64,000 bases of DNA from Elymus sibiricus (GCA_039707655.1 CM077667.1:415133409-415197408), one strand, 5' to 3'; shown: positions 22,833 through 35,384, numbered from the stretch's first letter. Notes: generated from the letters alone by a model not told the origin. Program-made: numbers and translations.

Positions 22833-24509
22833 TGAGGGATCACTAGAAGTGTGTCTAGAGGGGGGGGGGATGAATAGACTACTAGTAGGAGTTTAAAACC
22901 TAACCTTTTCCCAAGTTAATTGGTTGGCAGATTTTAACAATTATAGCAAGTCTAGCACACCCTACACATGCAAGTCAACAAGTATGGCAGCGGAAAGTAA
23001 AGACATTGCACATGGAAGTAAAGGGTTGAGATAGGAAGATCAAACGCATGAGGGACACGAAGATTTTTCCCATGGTTCCGATAGGTGGTGCTATCGTACG
23101 TCCACGTTTATGGAGTCTTCAACCCACGGAGGGTAACGGTCGCGAGAGTCCACGGAGGGCTCCACCCATAAGGGTCCACGAAGTAGCAACCTTGACTATT
23201 CCATAATGGCTTCCGTCCACGAAGGACTAGCCTCACTATGGGTAGATCTTCACGAAGTAGGCGATCTCCTTGCCCGTACAAACTTCTTGGTTCAACTCCA
23301 CAACACGAAGTAGGAGGCTCCCAAGCGACACCTAACCAATCTAGGAGGCACCACCCTCCAAAAGGTAATAGGCTCGGTAATGTCGATGAACTCCTTGCTC
23401 TTGTGCTTCAAGATGATAGACTCCTCAACACACAATCACTCTCTCACAGATTTGGCTATGGTGGAAGAGATTGATTTGGTGGAAAGCAACTTGGGGAGGC
23501 TAGAGATCAAGATTCATATGGTTGGAATGGAATAGCTTGATCTCAACACATGAGTAGGTGGCTCTCTCTCAGAAAATAGGATAGGGCAAGTATGGAATAG
23601 TTCTGAGTGCTTCTCTTTCGAGTGGGTGGTGGTGAAGGGGTATATATAGGCATCCCCAAAAATCCAACCGTTACACCTAAAGTGACCAACTCGGTGACAC
23701 CGAAGTATAAAACTCGATGGTACCGAAGTGACCAAAAGGCAGTAACTTTTGAATCTCGGTGAAACCGATATATAACTCTCGGTGGTACCGATTAGGTGAC
23801 CAACGGTCAGATTGCGCAACTCGGTGACGCCGATTTTCATATCTCGGTGGTACCGATTCTTGACCATGGCTTACCAGAGAGTTGGTCCAGAAACTCGGTG
23901 GTACCGATTCACAATTCTCGGTGGTACCGATTCTTGTGAATGGCTATCCAGAGAGTTGGTCCAAAAACTCGGTGAGACCGACTGGCAAAACTCGGTGGTA
24001 CCGAAGACTGAAAATGTCTAAACAGAAAGTTGGCAACTAAACTCGGTGGCACCGAAGTGGAATCGGTTGCATCGATGTGCTAGGGTTTGGCATGGGTCTG
24101 TCTGAGTTTGGGAATCGGTGGGACAGAGTTGGAATTGTTGGTAGCACCGATTTTGGATATTTGGCTTTGGACAGACTTTTGTGGAAGAGCTTGTGGGTGT
24201 TTTTGGTGACTATCTCTTGTGCACATGGAGCATGTTGTTCACCAACAGTACCTTACCCCCTTTTAATAGTATTGGCTTTCCTATGGACTCAAAGTGATTT
24301 CTCACAAAGTAAAATGTAGAGTCCTCTTGCTTGAAGCTTTGCCAATCCATTTCCTTGCATCTTGGGGTTTTCTCCTCACAATCCTTTTGCCAACCCCTCT
24401 CTCTTCATGGACTTTCACCTGAAATACACTAGGTAGAAATGTTAGTCCAAGAGACAATGTATCTTGTCATGAATTATCAAAACCACCAAGGGAGCACATT
24501 GTGCTTTCA
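22833..24509 (-). mobile_element. 3' LTR of Copia element (minus)
   Basis: A 1677-bp LTR. On the minus strand it begins TGAAAGCACAATGTGC at 24509 and ends CTAGTGATCCCTCA at 22833. The polypurine tract AAAAAGGGGGAGAT sits immediately upstream on the minus strand. It is nearly identical to the 5' LTR (30540-32215), with about 30 differences counted by eye. The stretch 23685-24130 holds a cluster of imperfect palindromes of the form CTCGGTGGTACCGA. Confidence 0.93.
23685..24130. repeat. Cluster of TCGGT..ACCGA palindromic motifs
   Basis: At least eleven spaced copies of a 14-bp unit close to CTCGGTGGTACCGA occur here (examples near 23689, 23778, 23841, 23892, 23917, 23990, 24040). The pairing arms TCGGT and ACCGA are kept while the centre varies (GAC, GGT, GAA, GAG, GGC). 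The same cluster is in the other LTR (31393-31840), and a few units lie in the internal region at 25612-25715. Clustered palindromic motifs in LTRs are known for Sirevirus-type Copia elements. Confidence 0.8.
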
Positions 24510-26553
24510 ATCTCCCCCTTTTTGGTAATTGATGACAACATACAATCAAAGCTTCAAATAAAGATATGCATGGATATAATGAAGACTTTGAGAGACACAT
24601 GACTTAGACTTGCCCCCCCCCTAAATGTGTGCAATCCTTTTAAAGGATAGTTGCTTTGGAATGCATGGACACACATATAGTAGAAGGGATATAAGGAGTC
24701 ATGTGTATCTTGGCTATATGCATCAAATATATATATGAGTGAGGTGTATCCTTGTTCAAGACTTCACTCTTGCAAACAATATGTGTAAGAAGCAAGAGAT
24801 CATCTTGATCAAGGATATGATGCATATAGTTACCTTGAGTTCTTGAGCATTCTTGTAGTAGAGATACACTTGAGAAAACAATGTTATTAAACACAAGAGT
24901 ATTCTACCAATCAAAAGCAATAGAGCTCAATAGTACCAAGATATGGAGAACATATGGAAGATAGTATTCCTTAAGATTGATATGTCTCCAAGATCGTTTA
25001 GAACTTTCTCCCCTTAGATATGAAAATAGTAGGTCATCCTTTCCCTCTGAATCTTAGCATGTAGATATTGGGATTGGATAGGGTGAGAAAAGTCTAACTA
25101 GAGTAGTCAAATGAAATAAACACATTTTCTCCCAAACATATTTTTCTCCCCCTACTTTGGTATTCTCCCCTTGTCTATATAAATATAAACTTTGCATATT
25201 CTCCTCTCCCCCTTGATTATATCTCCCCCTTTTGCATAAGCATGTATCTCCCCTCTTAGCATTGAAGCTTTGGTATTTCTCCCCCTTTGGCATTAATTTC
25301 CAAAAAGGTCATACACAGGGTTAGATACATGAATCATGGAGTAGGAAGGGATCCTTGAGAACAAGGGTCATATAATGTAGGGATCATGGAGAGCATTAAA
25401 AACTGAGGGAATCATGGAAAATAATTTCTCCTCTTTGGCTGATCTGAGAGCTTGTAAGACTTCTCCTTTGAGTTAGGGATCCTTGAATAAAATTTCTCTC
25501 CCCCCCTTTTTTTGAAAATGAGGGATCAACGAAGAAATGTATATATCACTATGGGATCACTCAGAAAACAAAGATTTACTGACATGAACACAGACTGGAG
25601 AAGATATCAAGTCGGTGGCTCCGGGATAAACAAGTCGGTGATACCGATATGTTGTTATGCAGCTCATCTGCTAAGTCGGTAGAACCGAGTTATTTGTATC
25701 GGAGGCTCCGAGAGCTAAACAGAGACTTGGCAATGTTTGAGAAACTTGCAAATTATTTTGAAAATTTTGTAACAAAGTGTCAGAAGGATTTTCAAAGGAA
25801 ATGCAAAACACTATACAAAAAGATGTCAACTAGAAAGGATTTGAGTAGTTCCAAGAAATCTTGCAAATAGAGAATGAACCACACAAGATTCTTAACTCGA
25901 TGATGGGCGGTGACTAGGTCACCTATATTAGAGTATATTGACTTAGGAGTCAAGCAAGAATAGTTGATCATAGGTCATACTCATCGTTAAGCTCAAAATG
26001 GGGTTACCAATTTTCGACTAAACATTTTTTTGTTTTCATATCACTTGAGTTGCTTTAGCTCATGTCTTGGAGTAAAGCTTTTTTCAAGGATATGAGTACA
26101 TACCTTCGAGTGATGTTGATGACGTAGCTTGTAGGTGAACTTGTTGAGGATGCTCGAGGTTGATGAAGATCATCTTGAGTTGGGAGCAATCCTTCTCGTT
26201 TTAGTACACTTATCACCTACATAGGTTAGTCATGCAAGGAAGAACAATATATATCCATTTGGCATGATACCAATTGTGAGTTGATATCAATTGAGAAATT
26301 CAAATATGTGTCAAGGATATATTTTGTTGTCTTCTTCTTTCCATCACCAAGGTGGGGCTGTGGATACTTGGTCGTGACAAGATTGCTTAAGATATGAGTT
26401 GATGGCAATCTTGTGGAGTGTTGTTCTTCCAAGTTCCTACAAAAGGGTTAGATGCAATACAAGGGAGCATAGAATTCCAAGATATATGATACATGATAAA
26501 GATAGCATGGAATGGTCAAGAAAGCTCATTCCCTTGCATGCAACCGAGTGAGT
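24510..26553 (-). mobile_element. Copia 3' untranslated region with many polypurine tracts
   Basis: No gene is seen between the end of pol and the 3' LTR. On the plus strand there are repeated CTCCCCCTTT-type runs near 24511, 25145, 25204, 25225, 25280 and 25497, which are purine tracts like AAAGGGGGAG on the element's own strand. Serial polypurine tracts upstream of the 3' LTR are a Sirevirus trait. Four TCGGT..ACCGA-type motifs also occur at 25612-25715. Confidence 0.7.
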
Positions 26554-28425
26554 CTAACTCAAGTTTGAAGCATCAATGATGTTCAACTCACTCCTCAAAT
26601 GACAAAACACTTTCTCATCAAGTGGCTTAGTAAAGATATCGGCCAATTGCTTGGTAGTGCGAACATGCTTAAGATCAATATCTCCTTTGGCAACATAATC
26701 ACGAATGAAATGATGTCTAACTTGAATATGTTTAGTTCGAGAATGTTGCACATGATTATGACCTATTTTAATAGCACTCTCATTGTCACAAAGTAATGGA
26801 ACGTTTTTCACATGGATTCCATAATCCTTAAGCGTTTGTTTCATCCATAGTAATTGTGCACAACATGATCTAGCAGCAATATACTCAGCTTCAGCAGTAG
26901 ATAGAGATACCGAGTTTTGTTTCTTGGAGGACCAAGACACAAGAGATCTACCAAGAAATTGACATGTACCCGAGGTGGATTTTCTATCAACCTTGTCACC
27001 GGCATAGTCCGAATCAGAATAGCCAACAAGTTTTAAGGAAGATCCCTTGGGATACCAAATGCCAAATTTTGGTGTTTGTATCAAATATCTCACAATACGT
27101 TTCACGGCCAAAAGATGACACTCTTTAGGTGCAGCTTGATATCTAGCACACATGAAAACACTAAGCATAGTATCGGGACGGGAGGCACATAGATATAGTA
27201 ATGAACTAATCATGGATCGATAAACCTTTTGATCAACCGGTTCGTCCTCCTTGGTAAGATCAACATGTCCACTAGTAGGCATAGGAGTTTTCATACCTTT
27301 ACACTCTTGCATGTTGAACTTCTTGATCAAGTCATTGGTATACTTGGTTTGAGAGATGAAAGTTCCTTCTCTTGTTTGCTTGATTTGCAAACCAAGAAAG
27401 AATTTCAGCTCACACATCATGGACATCTCATACTTCTCGGACATCAACCTTCCAAATCTTTCACTAAATTGTGGGTTAGTAGATCCAAAGATAATATCAT
27501 CCACATAGATTTGGCACACAAATAATTCACCATTAACTCTCTTAGTGAATAAGGTTGCGTCAATTTTACCAATTTCAAAACCCTTTTCAATGAGAAACTT
27601 CGTTAAGCATTTATACCAAGAATGAGGGGCTTGTTTAAGACCATACAGAGCTTTACGAAGCTTGTAAACATGATTAGGTTTTTTAGGATTTACAAAACCA
27701 GGTGGTTGCTTAACATAGACTTCTTCTTCAATTTCACCATTTAAAAAGGCACTTTTAATGTCCATTTGATAAAGCGTTATATCATGGTGATTAGCATAAG
27801 CAAGAAGAATGTGAATAGCTTCAAGTCTAGCAACGGGTGCATAGGTCTCACCGTAGTCCATACCTTCGACTTGCGTATATCCTTGGGCTACGAGACGCGC
27901 CTTGTTGCGTACAACTTGACCGTCTTCATCTTGCTTGTTCCGAAACACCCATTTGGTTCCGATGATGTTGTGCTCGTCCTTGGGCTTCTCCACGAGTGTC
28001 CACACTTCATTCCTCTCGAAGTTGTGAAGCTCTTCGTGCATTGCGTTCACCCAATCCGGGTCTTCAAGAGCTTGTTCTACCTTCAAGGGTTCAATGCTAG
28101 AGATGAAAGAATAATGCTCACAAAAATTAGCTAAGCGAGTGATTCTCCCGGTTTGTATGTGACCAAAGATTTGGTTTAGAGGATGGTTCTTGGTCACTCT
28201 TGCTCGAACTCGGGGTAGCTTTTGCTTGTTGGATGGTGGAGCTTCTTCATCATCATCATCTCCTTCATTTTCGTTGTTGTTGAAGGTGTCATTTCCTTGA
28301 AGTGGTGGTGAAGGAGGTTGTGGTGGATCTTCATGATGTACTTCCTCCTCTTCATCATCTTGTCGTGTATCGCTTGCGGCTGCCCCCATGTCATGTTGAG
28401 GTTCACCTTGACGTGAAGTATGGTC
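26554..28425 (-). pseudogene. Copia reverse transcriptase and RNase H
   Basis: A long open minus-strand frame of about 611 codons from the linker to the end of pol. RT motifs include [61 protein letters not shown] and the active site [12 protein letters not shown]. RNase H follows with [19 protein letters not shown] and LLCDNESAI, closing in [12 protein letters not shown]. The protein is intact within this stretch, but an in-frame TAA at about 28428 separates it from the integrase part of the same reading frame. Confidence 0.9.
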
Positions 28426-29018
28426 TTACACTTGAGTTGACGAAGTACTTTCCTTCACCTCCATGGGACGAATCTTGCCGATGGACAAGTCTTGGATAGC
28501 TTCCGAAGGATCCTTATCTCCTACATCATTTGGCAATTGTTTGACTTGCGAACCATTAGATTCATCAAACTTCACATCTACAGTCTCTTCCACTTTTCGA
28601 GTGAAGTTGTTGTAGACACGGTAAGTGTGAGAATTCGATCCGTAACTGAGTAGGAAACCTTCATGAGATTTAGGGGCAAATTTAGTACGACGATGCTTAT
28701 CAAGAATGTAGCACTTTGAGCCGAATACCCGAAAGTATCCAACTTGGGGTTTGTTACCGGTGAGTAGCTCGTATGCCGTTTTACCGAGAAGCTTGTGAAG
28801 ATAGAGTCGGTTAGTGGCATGACAAGCTGTTTCCACGGCTTCTGCCAAAAGTGTCTTGGCGTCTTGTATTCGTCAAGCATCGTTCTTGCCATCTCGATAA
28901 GAGTTCGGTTCTTCCTCTCAACAACTCCATTTTGTTGAGGCGTGTACGTAGCCGAGAACTCATGTGAAACACCTTCTTCGTCAAGAAAGGTATCTACATG
29001 GGTGTTCTTGAACTCCGA
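28426..29018 (-). pseudogene. Copia integrase C-terminal part
   Basis: Two overlapping frames (28578-28892 and 28426-28848) together cover the end of the integrase catalytic core and its C-terminal domain, with CHATNRLYLHKLLGKTAYEL, PQVGYFRVFGSKCYILD and KFAPKSHEGFLLSYG. They are joined only by assuming a one-base deletion near 28855, in a TTTTGG-CAGAAG context. Upstream, a GGA-to-TGA-type nonsense codon ends the previous frame at 29019. Confidence 0.85.
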
Positions 29019-30509
29019 TCAGTTATCGCTCCGAACCTTCTTGATCTTCACTTCAAACTGATTTTGCGCTTTGCGAGCGAATATCCTGAAGATCTTTTGT
29101 ACCTGCGACTTATCATCAAGAAAGAATACCCACGTAAATCTGGAAAAATCATCAACTATAACTAGACCATAGGAATTTCCACCGAGACTCTTGTAGGCAT
29201 TGGGACCAAAAAGATCCATGTGATGTAACTCGAGTGGTCTCCTAGTAGTCATGATATTTTTTACAGGATGACTTCCACCTACTTGCTTTCCAGCTTGGCA
29301 AACACTACAAAGTCTATCTTTGTCAAAGATAACATCTTTAACACCAAGTATATGATCACCTTTGATAAGCTTGTCTAGATTACGCATGCCAACATGTCCT
29401 AGTTTTCTATGCCAAAGCCAACCTTTAGAAGATTTTGCAATAAGACAAGTACGAGGTTTGGATCTCTTAGTGAAATCAACAATATATAGATCACCTCTAC
29501 GGAAACCGGTAAAGACCATGTTATGATTATCTTGACGAAACACTTGGCAATCTACTTTCGTGAATAGCACATTAAAACCAAAGTCGGCAAGTCTAGATAC
29601 GGAAAGAAGATTGTAGCCAAGAGATTCAACAAGCATGACGTTTTGAATAGAGCTATCATGGGATATGGCCACCTTACCAAGACCAAGTACCTTACCCTTG
29701 GAGTTGTCTCCAAAAGTCACATACCTTCGCGGTCCATGGTTTGGTGTGATCTCTTCAAACATCTCTCTATCTCCGTTCATATGATCGGTGCATCCACTAT
29801 CGAGAATCCACTCTTTTCCTCCGGACATGTAATCCTTGAAGTTTTCCATGAGGCTTAGATTCTTTATGATCTTCTCATGCTCGATGTCGAACAACTCATC
29901 TTCATCATAGTAGCCATGTTCCACATTGTCATCATCAAGTGGGAAATCCTCGTCACAAAGAACAAGAGATTCATTAAGGTTGTGATCATGACAATGTTCA
30001 AATTTATGAATTCGAATGGCTTCTACAATGATTTTGTTGATAGTTATTACATCTCCTTTAGCACGCATGAGGTCTCTAAGCTCAAATAGATAGTCATCAA
30101 ACTTTGGATCACTAGGCTTCATTTTGTGAAAGGCAATAGTTTTATGAAGAATTTCATCAAGGTTACTCAATGAATAACTTGGATATCGTTTCTCCAAGTC
30201 ATTCCACAAAGTATAAGCACATTCAAAATTCTTCATTTGATTAAGCACAATTCTAGGCAATCCTCTAACGATAAGATTAACAGTTCTAAGATTGCATAGC
30301 ATATCGATTTCCTCTTCGTGTGTGGGATGTAAAGGATCAATGGGAGGTACATAGGGGCTCTTAACATACTTGCTCAATTGAAATTCATTAAATAGCTCAA
30401 GCATCATATGTTTCCATTGACTATAGTACTCCCCAGCAAGAATAGGCACTCTACAACTCAAACTTCCTATACTAGACACATCCATCTTCCTCCACGGTGA
30501 TGAAACCAT
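29019..30509 (-). pseudogene. Copia gag, protease and integrase N-terminus
   Basis: One open frame starts with the ATG at 30509, 17 bp beyond the primer site. It opens with the Copia gag helical region (EYYSQWKHMMLELF, TLWNDLEKRYPSYS). It then passes directly to the protease site EWILDSGCTDHM, the pre-integrase HRKLGHVGMRNLDKL with CSVCQAGKQ, and the first integrase aspartates (HMDLFGPN, then VRSDN at the end). No CCHC zinc knuckle is found between gag and protease, so an internal deletion in gag is likely. The frame ends in a TGA right after the second catalytic aspartate. Confidence 0.88.
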
Positions 30510-30525
30510 TGCAATGGAGACCAAT

Positions 30526-30537
30526 GCTCTGATACCA
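30526..30537 (-). other. Copia primer binding site (initiator tRNA-Met type)
   Basis: TGGTATCAGAGC on the minus strand lies two bases after the 5' LTR. It is the standard Copia primer site complementary to initiator tRNA-Met. It fixes the element's orientation as minus. Confidence 0.92.
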
Positions 30538-30539
30538 AT

Positions 30540-32215
30540 TGAGGGATCACTAGAAGTGTGTCTAGAGGGGGGGGGGGTGAATAGACTACTAGCAGGAATT
30601 TAAAACCTAACCTTTTCCCAAGTTAATTGGTTGGCAGATTTTAACAATTATAGCAAGTCTAGCACACCCTACACATGCAAGTCAACAAGTATGGCAGCGG
30701 AAAGTAAAGACATTGCACATGGAAGTAAAGGGTTGAGATAGGAAGATGAAACGCATGAGGGACACGAAGATTTTTCCCGTGGTTCCGATAGGTGGTGCTA
30801 TCGTACGTCCACGTTTATGGAGTCTTCAACCCACGGAGGGTAACGGTCGCGAGAGTCCATGGAGGGCTCCACCCATAAGGGTCCACGAAGTAGCAACCTT
30901 GACTATTCCATAACGGCTTCCGTCCACGAAGGACTAGCCTCACTATGGGTAGATCTTCACGAAGTAGGCAATCTCCTTGCCCGTACAAACTTCTTGGTTC
31001 AACTCCACAACACGAAGTAGGAGGCTCCCAAGCGACACCTAACCAATCTAGGAGGCACCACCCTCCAAAAGGTAATAGGCTCGGTAATGTCGATGAACTC
31101 CTTGCTCTTGTGCTTCAAGATGATAGACTCCTCAACACACAATCACTCTCTCACAGATTTGGCTATGGTGGAAAAGATTGATTTGGTGGAAAGCAACTTG
31201 GGGAGGCTAGAGATCAAGATTCATATGGTAGGAATGGAATAGCTTGATCTCAACACATGAGTAGGCGGCTCTCTCTCAGAAAATAGGATAGGGCAAGTAT
31301 GGAATAGTTCTGAGTGCTTCTCTTTCGAGTGGGTGGTGGTGAAGGGGTATATATAGCCATCCCCAAAAATCCAACCGTTACACCTAAAGTGACCAACTCG
31401 GTGACACCGAAGTGTAAAACTCGATGGTACCGAAGTGACCAAAAGGCAATAACTTTTGAATCTCGGTGAGACCGATATATAACTCTCGGTGGTACCGATT
31501 AGGTGACCAACGGTCAGATTGCGCAACTCGGTGACGCCGATTTTCATATCTCGGTGGTACCGATTCTTGACCATGGCTTACCAGAGAGTTGTCCAGAAAC
31601 TCGGTGGTACCGATTCACAATTCTCGGTGGTACCAATTCTTGTGAATGGCTATCCAGAGAGTTGGTCCAAAAACTCGGTGAGACCAACTGGCAAAACTCG
31701 GTGGTACCGAAGACTGAAAATGTCTAAACAGAAAGTTGGCAACTAAACTCGGTGGCACCGAAGTGGAATCGGTTGCACCGATGTGCTAGGGTTTGGCATG
31801 GGTCTGTCTGAGTTTGGGAATCAGTGGGACGGAGTGGGAATTGTTGGTAGCACCGATTTTGGATATTTGGCTTTGTACAGACTTTTGTGGAAGAGCTTGT
31901 GGGTGTTTTTGGTGACTATCTCTTGTGCACGTGGAGCATCTTGTTCACCAACAGTACCTTACCCCCTTTTAATAGTATTGGCTTTCCTATGGACTCAAAG
32001 TGATTTCTCACAAAGTAAAATGTAGAGTTCTCTTGCTTGAAGCTTTGCCAATCCATTTCCTTGCATCTTGGGGTCTTCTCCTCACAATCCTTTTGCCAAC
32101 CCCTCTATCTTCATGGACTTTCACCTGAAATACACTAGGTAGAAATGTTAGTCCAAGAGACAATGTATGTTGTCATGAATTATCAAAACCACCAAGGGAG
32201 CACATTGTGCTTTCA
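30540..32215 (-). mobile_element. 5' LTR of Copia element (minus)
   Basis: A 1676-bp LTR, partner of 22833-24509. By-eye alignment gives about 30 substitutions and two small indels (roughly 1.7-1.8 percent), many of them C/T or G/A changes. Target duplications flank the pair: AGGTT (22828-22832) and ACGTT (32216-32220), one mismatch. The host is the leader of Gypsy copy G0. Confidence 0.93.
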
Positions 32216-32576
32216 ACGTTCCTAATCACAAATCTCATCTCCTTGCAATTACATTATTTTCCATTTGCCTCTTGTTTTCCTCTCCCCCACTTCACCAAAT
32301 TTGTCGTTTTATTCGCCCTCTTTTTCATTTGCCTTTTTCTCGTCACACCTATTGTTCGCTTACCTTGTCGTTATGGCTATTTCTTCCTCTATTGTGTGTA
32401 CTCCCGAGAACGAAGTTCTTAATTTTAAGCAAAGGAGAGGGGAGAACCTAAAAGATGCTTGGTATAGGATTTGCAATGCTCATAATAGATCTATCCATAT
32501 GCAATCTACCATTGTTCTTCTTCGCAGTTTTTATGTGAGCATCACCACTTGGTCTAGATTCGTCCTACATGAATAG
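32216..32576 (+). pseudogene. G0 gag N-terminus, truncated
   Basis: The G0 leader resumes after the Copia element, with an ATG at 32373. The 67-codon frame (TPENEVLNFKQRRGENLKDA, then FYVSITTW) matches the start of the gag in copy G3. It ends at 32576 because the sequence jumps into the middle of the LTR around 32563. All of the remaining internal region and the first half of the 3' LTR are missing. Confidence 0.8.
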
Positions 32577-33228
32577 ATCTTCTCTAGATCATGTCACCGT
32601 TATTATTGCATTACTCTGTTTTTCCATGAACTTAATACACTAGATGCATGCTGGATAGCGGTCGATGTGTGGAGTAATAGTAGTAGATGCAGAATCATTT
32701 CGGTCTACTAATCTTGGACGTGATGCCTATATAATGATCATCGCCTTGGATATCGTCATGATTATTTGATCTTCTATCAATTGCCCAACAGTAATTTTTT
32801 CACCCACCATGTGCTATACTCATGAGAGAAGCCACTAGTGAAACCTACGGCCTACGCGACTACTTTTCCAACATATTGCTTTTCGATCTATCTTTTTGCC
32901 GCTTTTGTTTTCAGATCTACTATTCCAAAAACCCAAAAATACCTTGATGCACTTTTTATTTGCCTCTTTTATTTTGTGTTCTTGCGAGATCTATCTATCC
33001 AATCTACAATCTAATCTACCTTTTTACCGTGGAGAGATTGACAACCTCTCTTTCGCGTCGGGTTGCAAGTATTTGTTATTTGTGTGCAGGTACTGTTTAC
33101 ATAGTGTTGCGTGGTCCTCCTACTGGTTCGATGCCTTGGTTTCATAACTGAGGGAAATACTTACCGTCGCTGTGCTGCATCATCCCTTCCTCTTTGGGGA
33201 AACACCAACGCAATCTCAAGCCACGTCA
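32577..33228 (+). mobile_element. G0: 3' LTR, 5'-truncated
   Basis: Corresponds to the 5' LTR from about 22090 to its end at 22739 (same TAGATGCATGCTGGATAGCG, TCAATTGCCCAACAGTAAT and CCACGTCA terminus). Together with the gag stub it shows one large deletion with breakpoints in gag and mid-LTR. LINE sequence resumes at 33229. Confidence 0.88.
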
Positions 33229-35384
33229 GCTGCCTCCAACACATTTGCGGCATTTTGCATCTGCCACACCTGGACATCGTGCTGAGCTTGCTGCATTGCA
33301 TTCACAAAAGGAGGTTGATCTGGGTGTGGTGATGCTCCCATGGGTGGCACTTCATCCTCATTGCTAACCAGCCCTTCACTTGGGTCTCTGCCATTGAGTA
33401 CATACACTAACACCGACCAGGACTGACCAACTCCAATGATATCAGAAAATCTTTTAATGACCAAACTGAAAGGCACGAGAGCAAGTTCGTTGATGAGCAC
33501 CCTAACGAGCACATGAGCTTTCTTATAATCAAGTCTGTGCTAGAGCATACATCTCCCAAAACAAGATACCACCTTAATGATATAATGCTCTGTTTGATAA
33601 TCTAAAGGAAATCCTAGCAGCATCACCCACGCATCATGTTCAATCATAGGATGGCACAAATTAGGACCCTCATCATGGCGCAACAGATAGAAAGTTGAAA
33701 CTTCATCTAGCGCTTGTTCACCCAAATCCACCATAGCATCCCGGACCAGACGATCTTGAAAATGCACTAGCCCAACACAGAAAGGATAAATCTCGCCCCT
33801 TATAGTCGGAGCCCAATGATCATCATCTAGTACCCGCCTAACTTCTGCCAAAACTGCTTCACGTTGTTGATCTGGAGGAGCAGGAACAACCAATACCAGG
33901 GCGTACTGTGCGTGGTCGATAGGAGGGTCGTCGACGACCACCATATTGCGCTGAATCCGGCCATGGACGCTCTACTGGATGTTCATCACCCCAGGGACAA
34001 ACTGGTACGATATCACCAGGATGTTCACCATGATCGACGCTGCTTGAGGGTAAAGGCTCACTGCAGTGCAGAGTTGGAGCTCTGGTTCGCAAGGTGGTGG
34101 GTCTGTCAAGGCGTGCGACTGGCAGATGTCGCGTGGGCAGGGAGCGATTGGACGTATAGGAGGCGAAACGTCCGGGGTAGAATGAGGAAGTTGCGACAAG
34201 GAAGGGATATGATTCTCCATCTTTTCCTTGGCAATCCAAGTTAGTTTTTGATTATACCCCTTGCAATCCAGACTAGGTTGTTTTGGCCTCCAAATAACCT
34301 TACTCCCATTAATGCCATTATTGACCGATGTCGATGGATTTCTATAGCTTTGATCTTTATGCACCCAGGTCTTGACTGAGCTGTTGACCCTCCGAAAGCA
34401 TTGCCAGGCCATATGGCCCAACCGCGAACAAAAATTTCACCTAAGCCCAATAGTGCATGCAGCACGTAGATGACCTGCCATTAAGCATTTTGTGCAAAAA
34501 CTTTTCATGACAAAGACTGCATCATGGGCATCACATGTGAATCCCAAAGATAAACAATGGTGAAAAATGATACCAGGGCACTTATCAGCAAGATGACCAA
34601 CACGATAGCAACGTTCACATCTATGAAGATTAGAGTAAATAAAATCACTTGAAGGAACCGACTTGATATTAGTGCACCTTATAACCCGATCATTGTTATA
34701 TCTAGCTTGCCAAAGGTCTAGGATTTCCTCAAGGGTATTATCTGGTAATAACTCCCAATAATTGCACTGATAATTTGAACCTTCAAAAATGTACCTGGAT
34801 TCCGTAATTTGAGGCTTATCCATCGCCATAGCGGAAAAACTGCCAAACCAGAAAACCTCCATGCCGACGATCTCCTCAGGCTTGGATAATTCCTTGCTTT
34901 TCAAAAATCCAAACTTAGCCAATTCTGAGGAACTAGAAAGATCATTAGCTGCACTTTTACGCAAGAAATTGAGTGTAGGTCGGATGGCCATTGGAGTTCT
35001 AGCAGCAATCTCAGGAAGAACATGATCAAAATGCCACTTGTGATCCTCATAAGCATAATCCACGTAGGTGTTAAACAACCGGGAATGACAGACAAAATTT
35101 GGCAAGATTCTATCCTTCAAACCGTAGATAAAATGTCCAACCCCATTGGAAGCCACAGAAAACAGAAAGTTGCGTTGCCCTAATTGAAAAACCTTTAAAC
35201 CCAGGGTAGAACAACCCGTTTCTCCACCTTGAGCCCAGGGGCAAACTCCCAATGCAAGGGATTAGCGATCTAGGGAGAGATGGCTACGATGGACTAGAAG
35301 GGAGAGGAGCGATCACGGCCAGCGCCATGGCCGCCGGGAGAGGGGTGGGAGGTGTGGGAGGGGGAGGGGTGCCATCTGTCCTTG
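33229..35384 (-). pseudogene. LINE ORF1 N-terminal half and 5' leader
   Basis: The minus-strand frame open from about 35252 to 34437 encodes a nucleic-acid-binding ORF1 with two CCHC zinc knuckles, CERCYRVGHLADKCP and CTKCLMAGHLRAAC. A third (GHMAWQC) follows in a shifted frame at about 34400. Further blocks at 33540-33944 (EHDAWVMLLGFPLDYQTEHY) and 33216-33512 continue ORF1 with frame changes. No clear ATG is found at the start of the frame. Positions 35253-35384 are a G-rich leader. The other half of the LINE lies beyond G0 at 16876-21167. Confidence 0.75.

Noticed and set aside
23238..23474. 78-codon plus-strand frame in the Copia LTR, repeated at 30945-31181
   Set aside because: It is present in both LTRs only because the LTRs are copies of each other. 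It has no recognisable domain, and LTRs are not expected to encode it.
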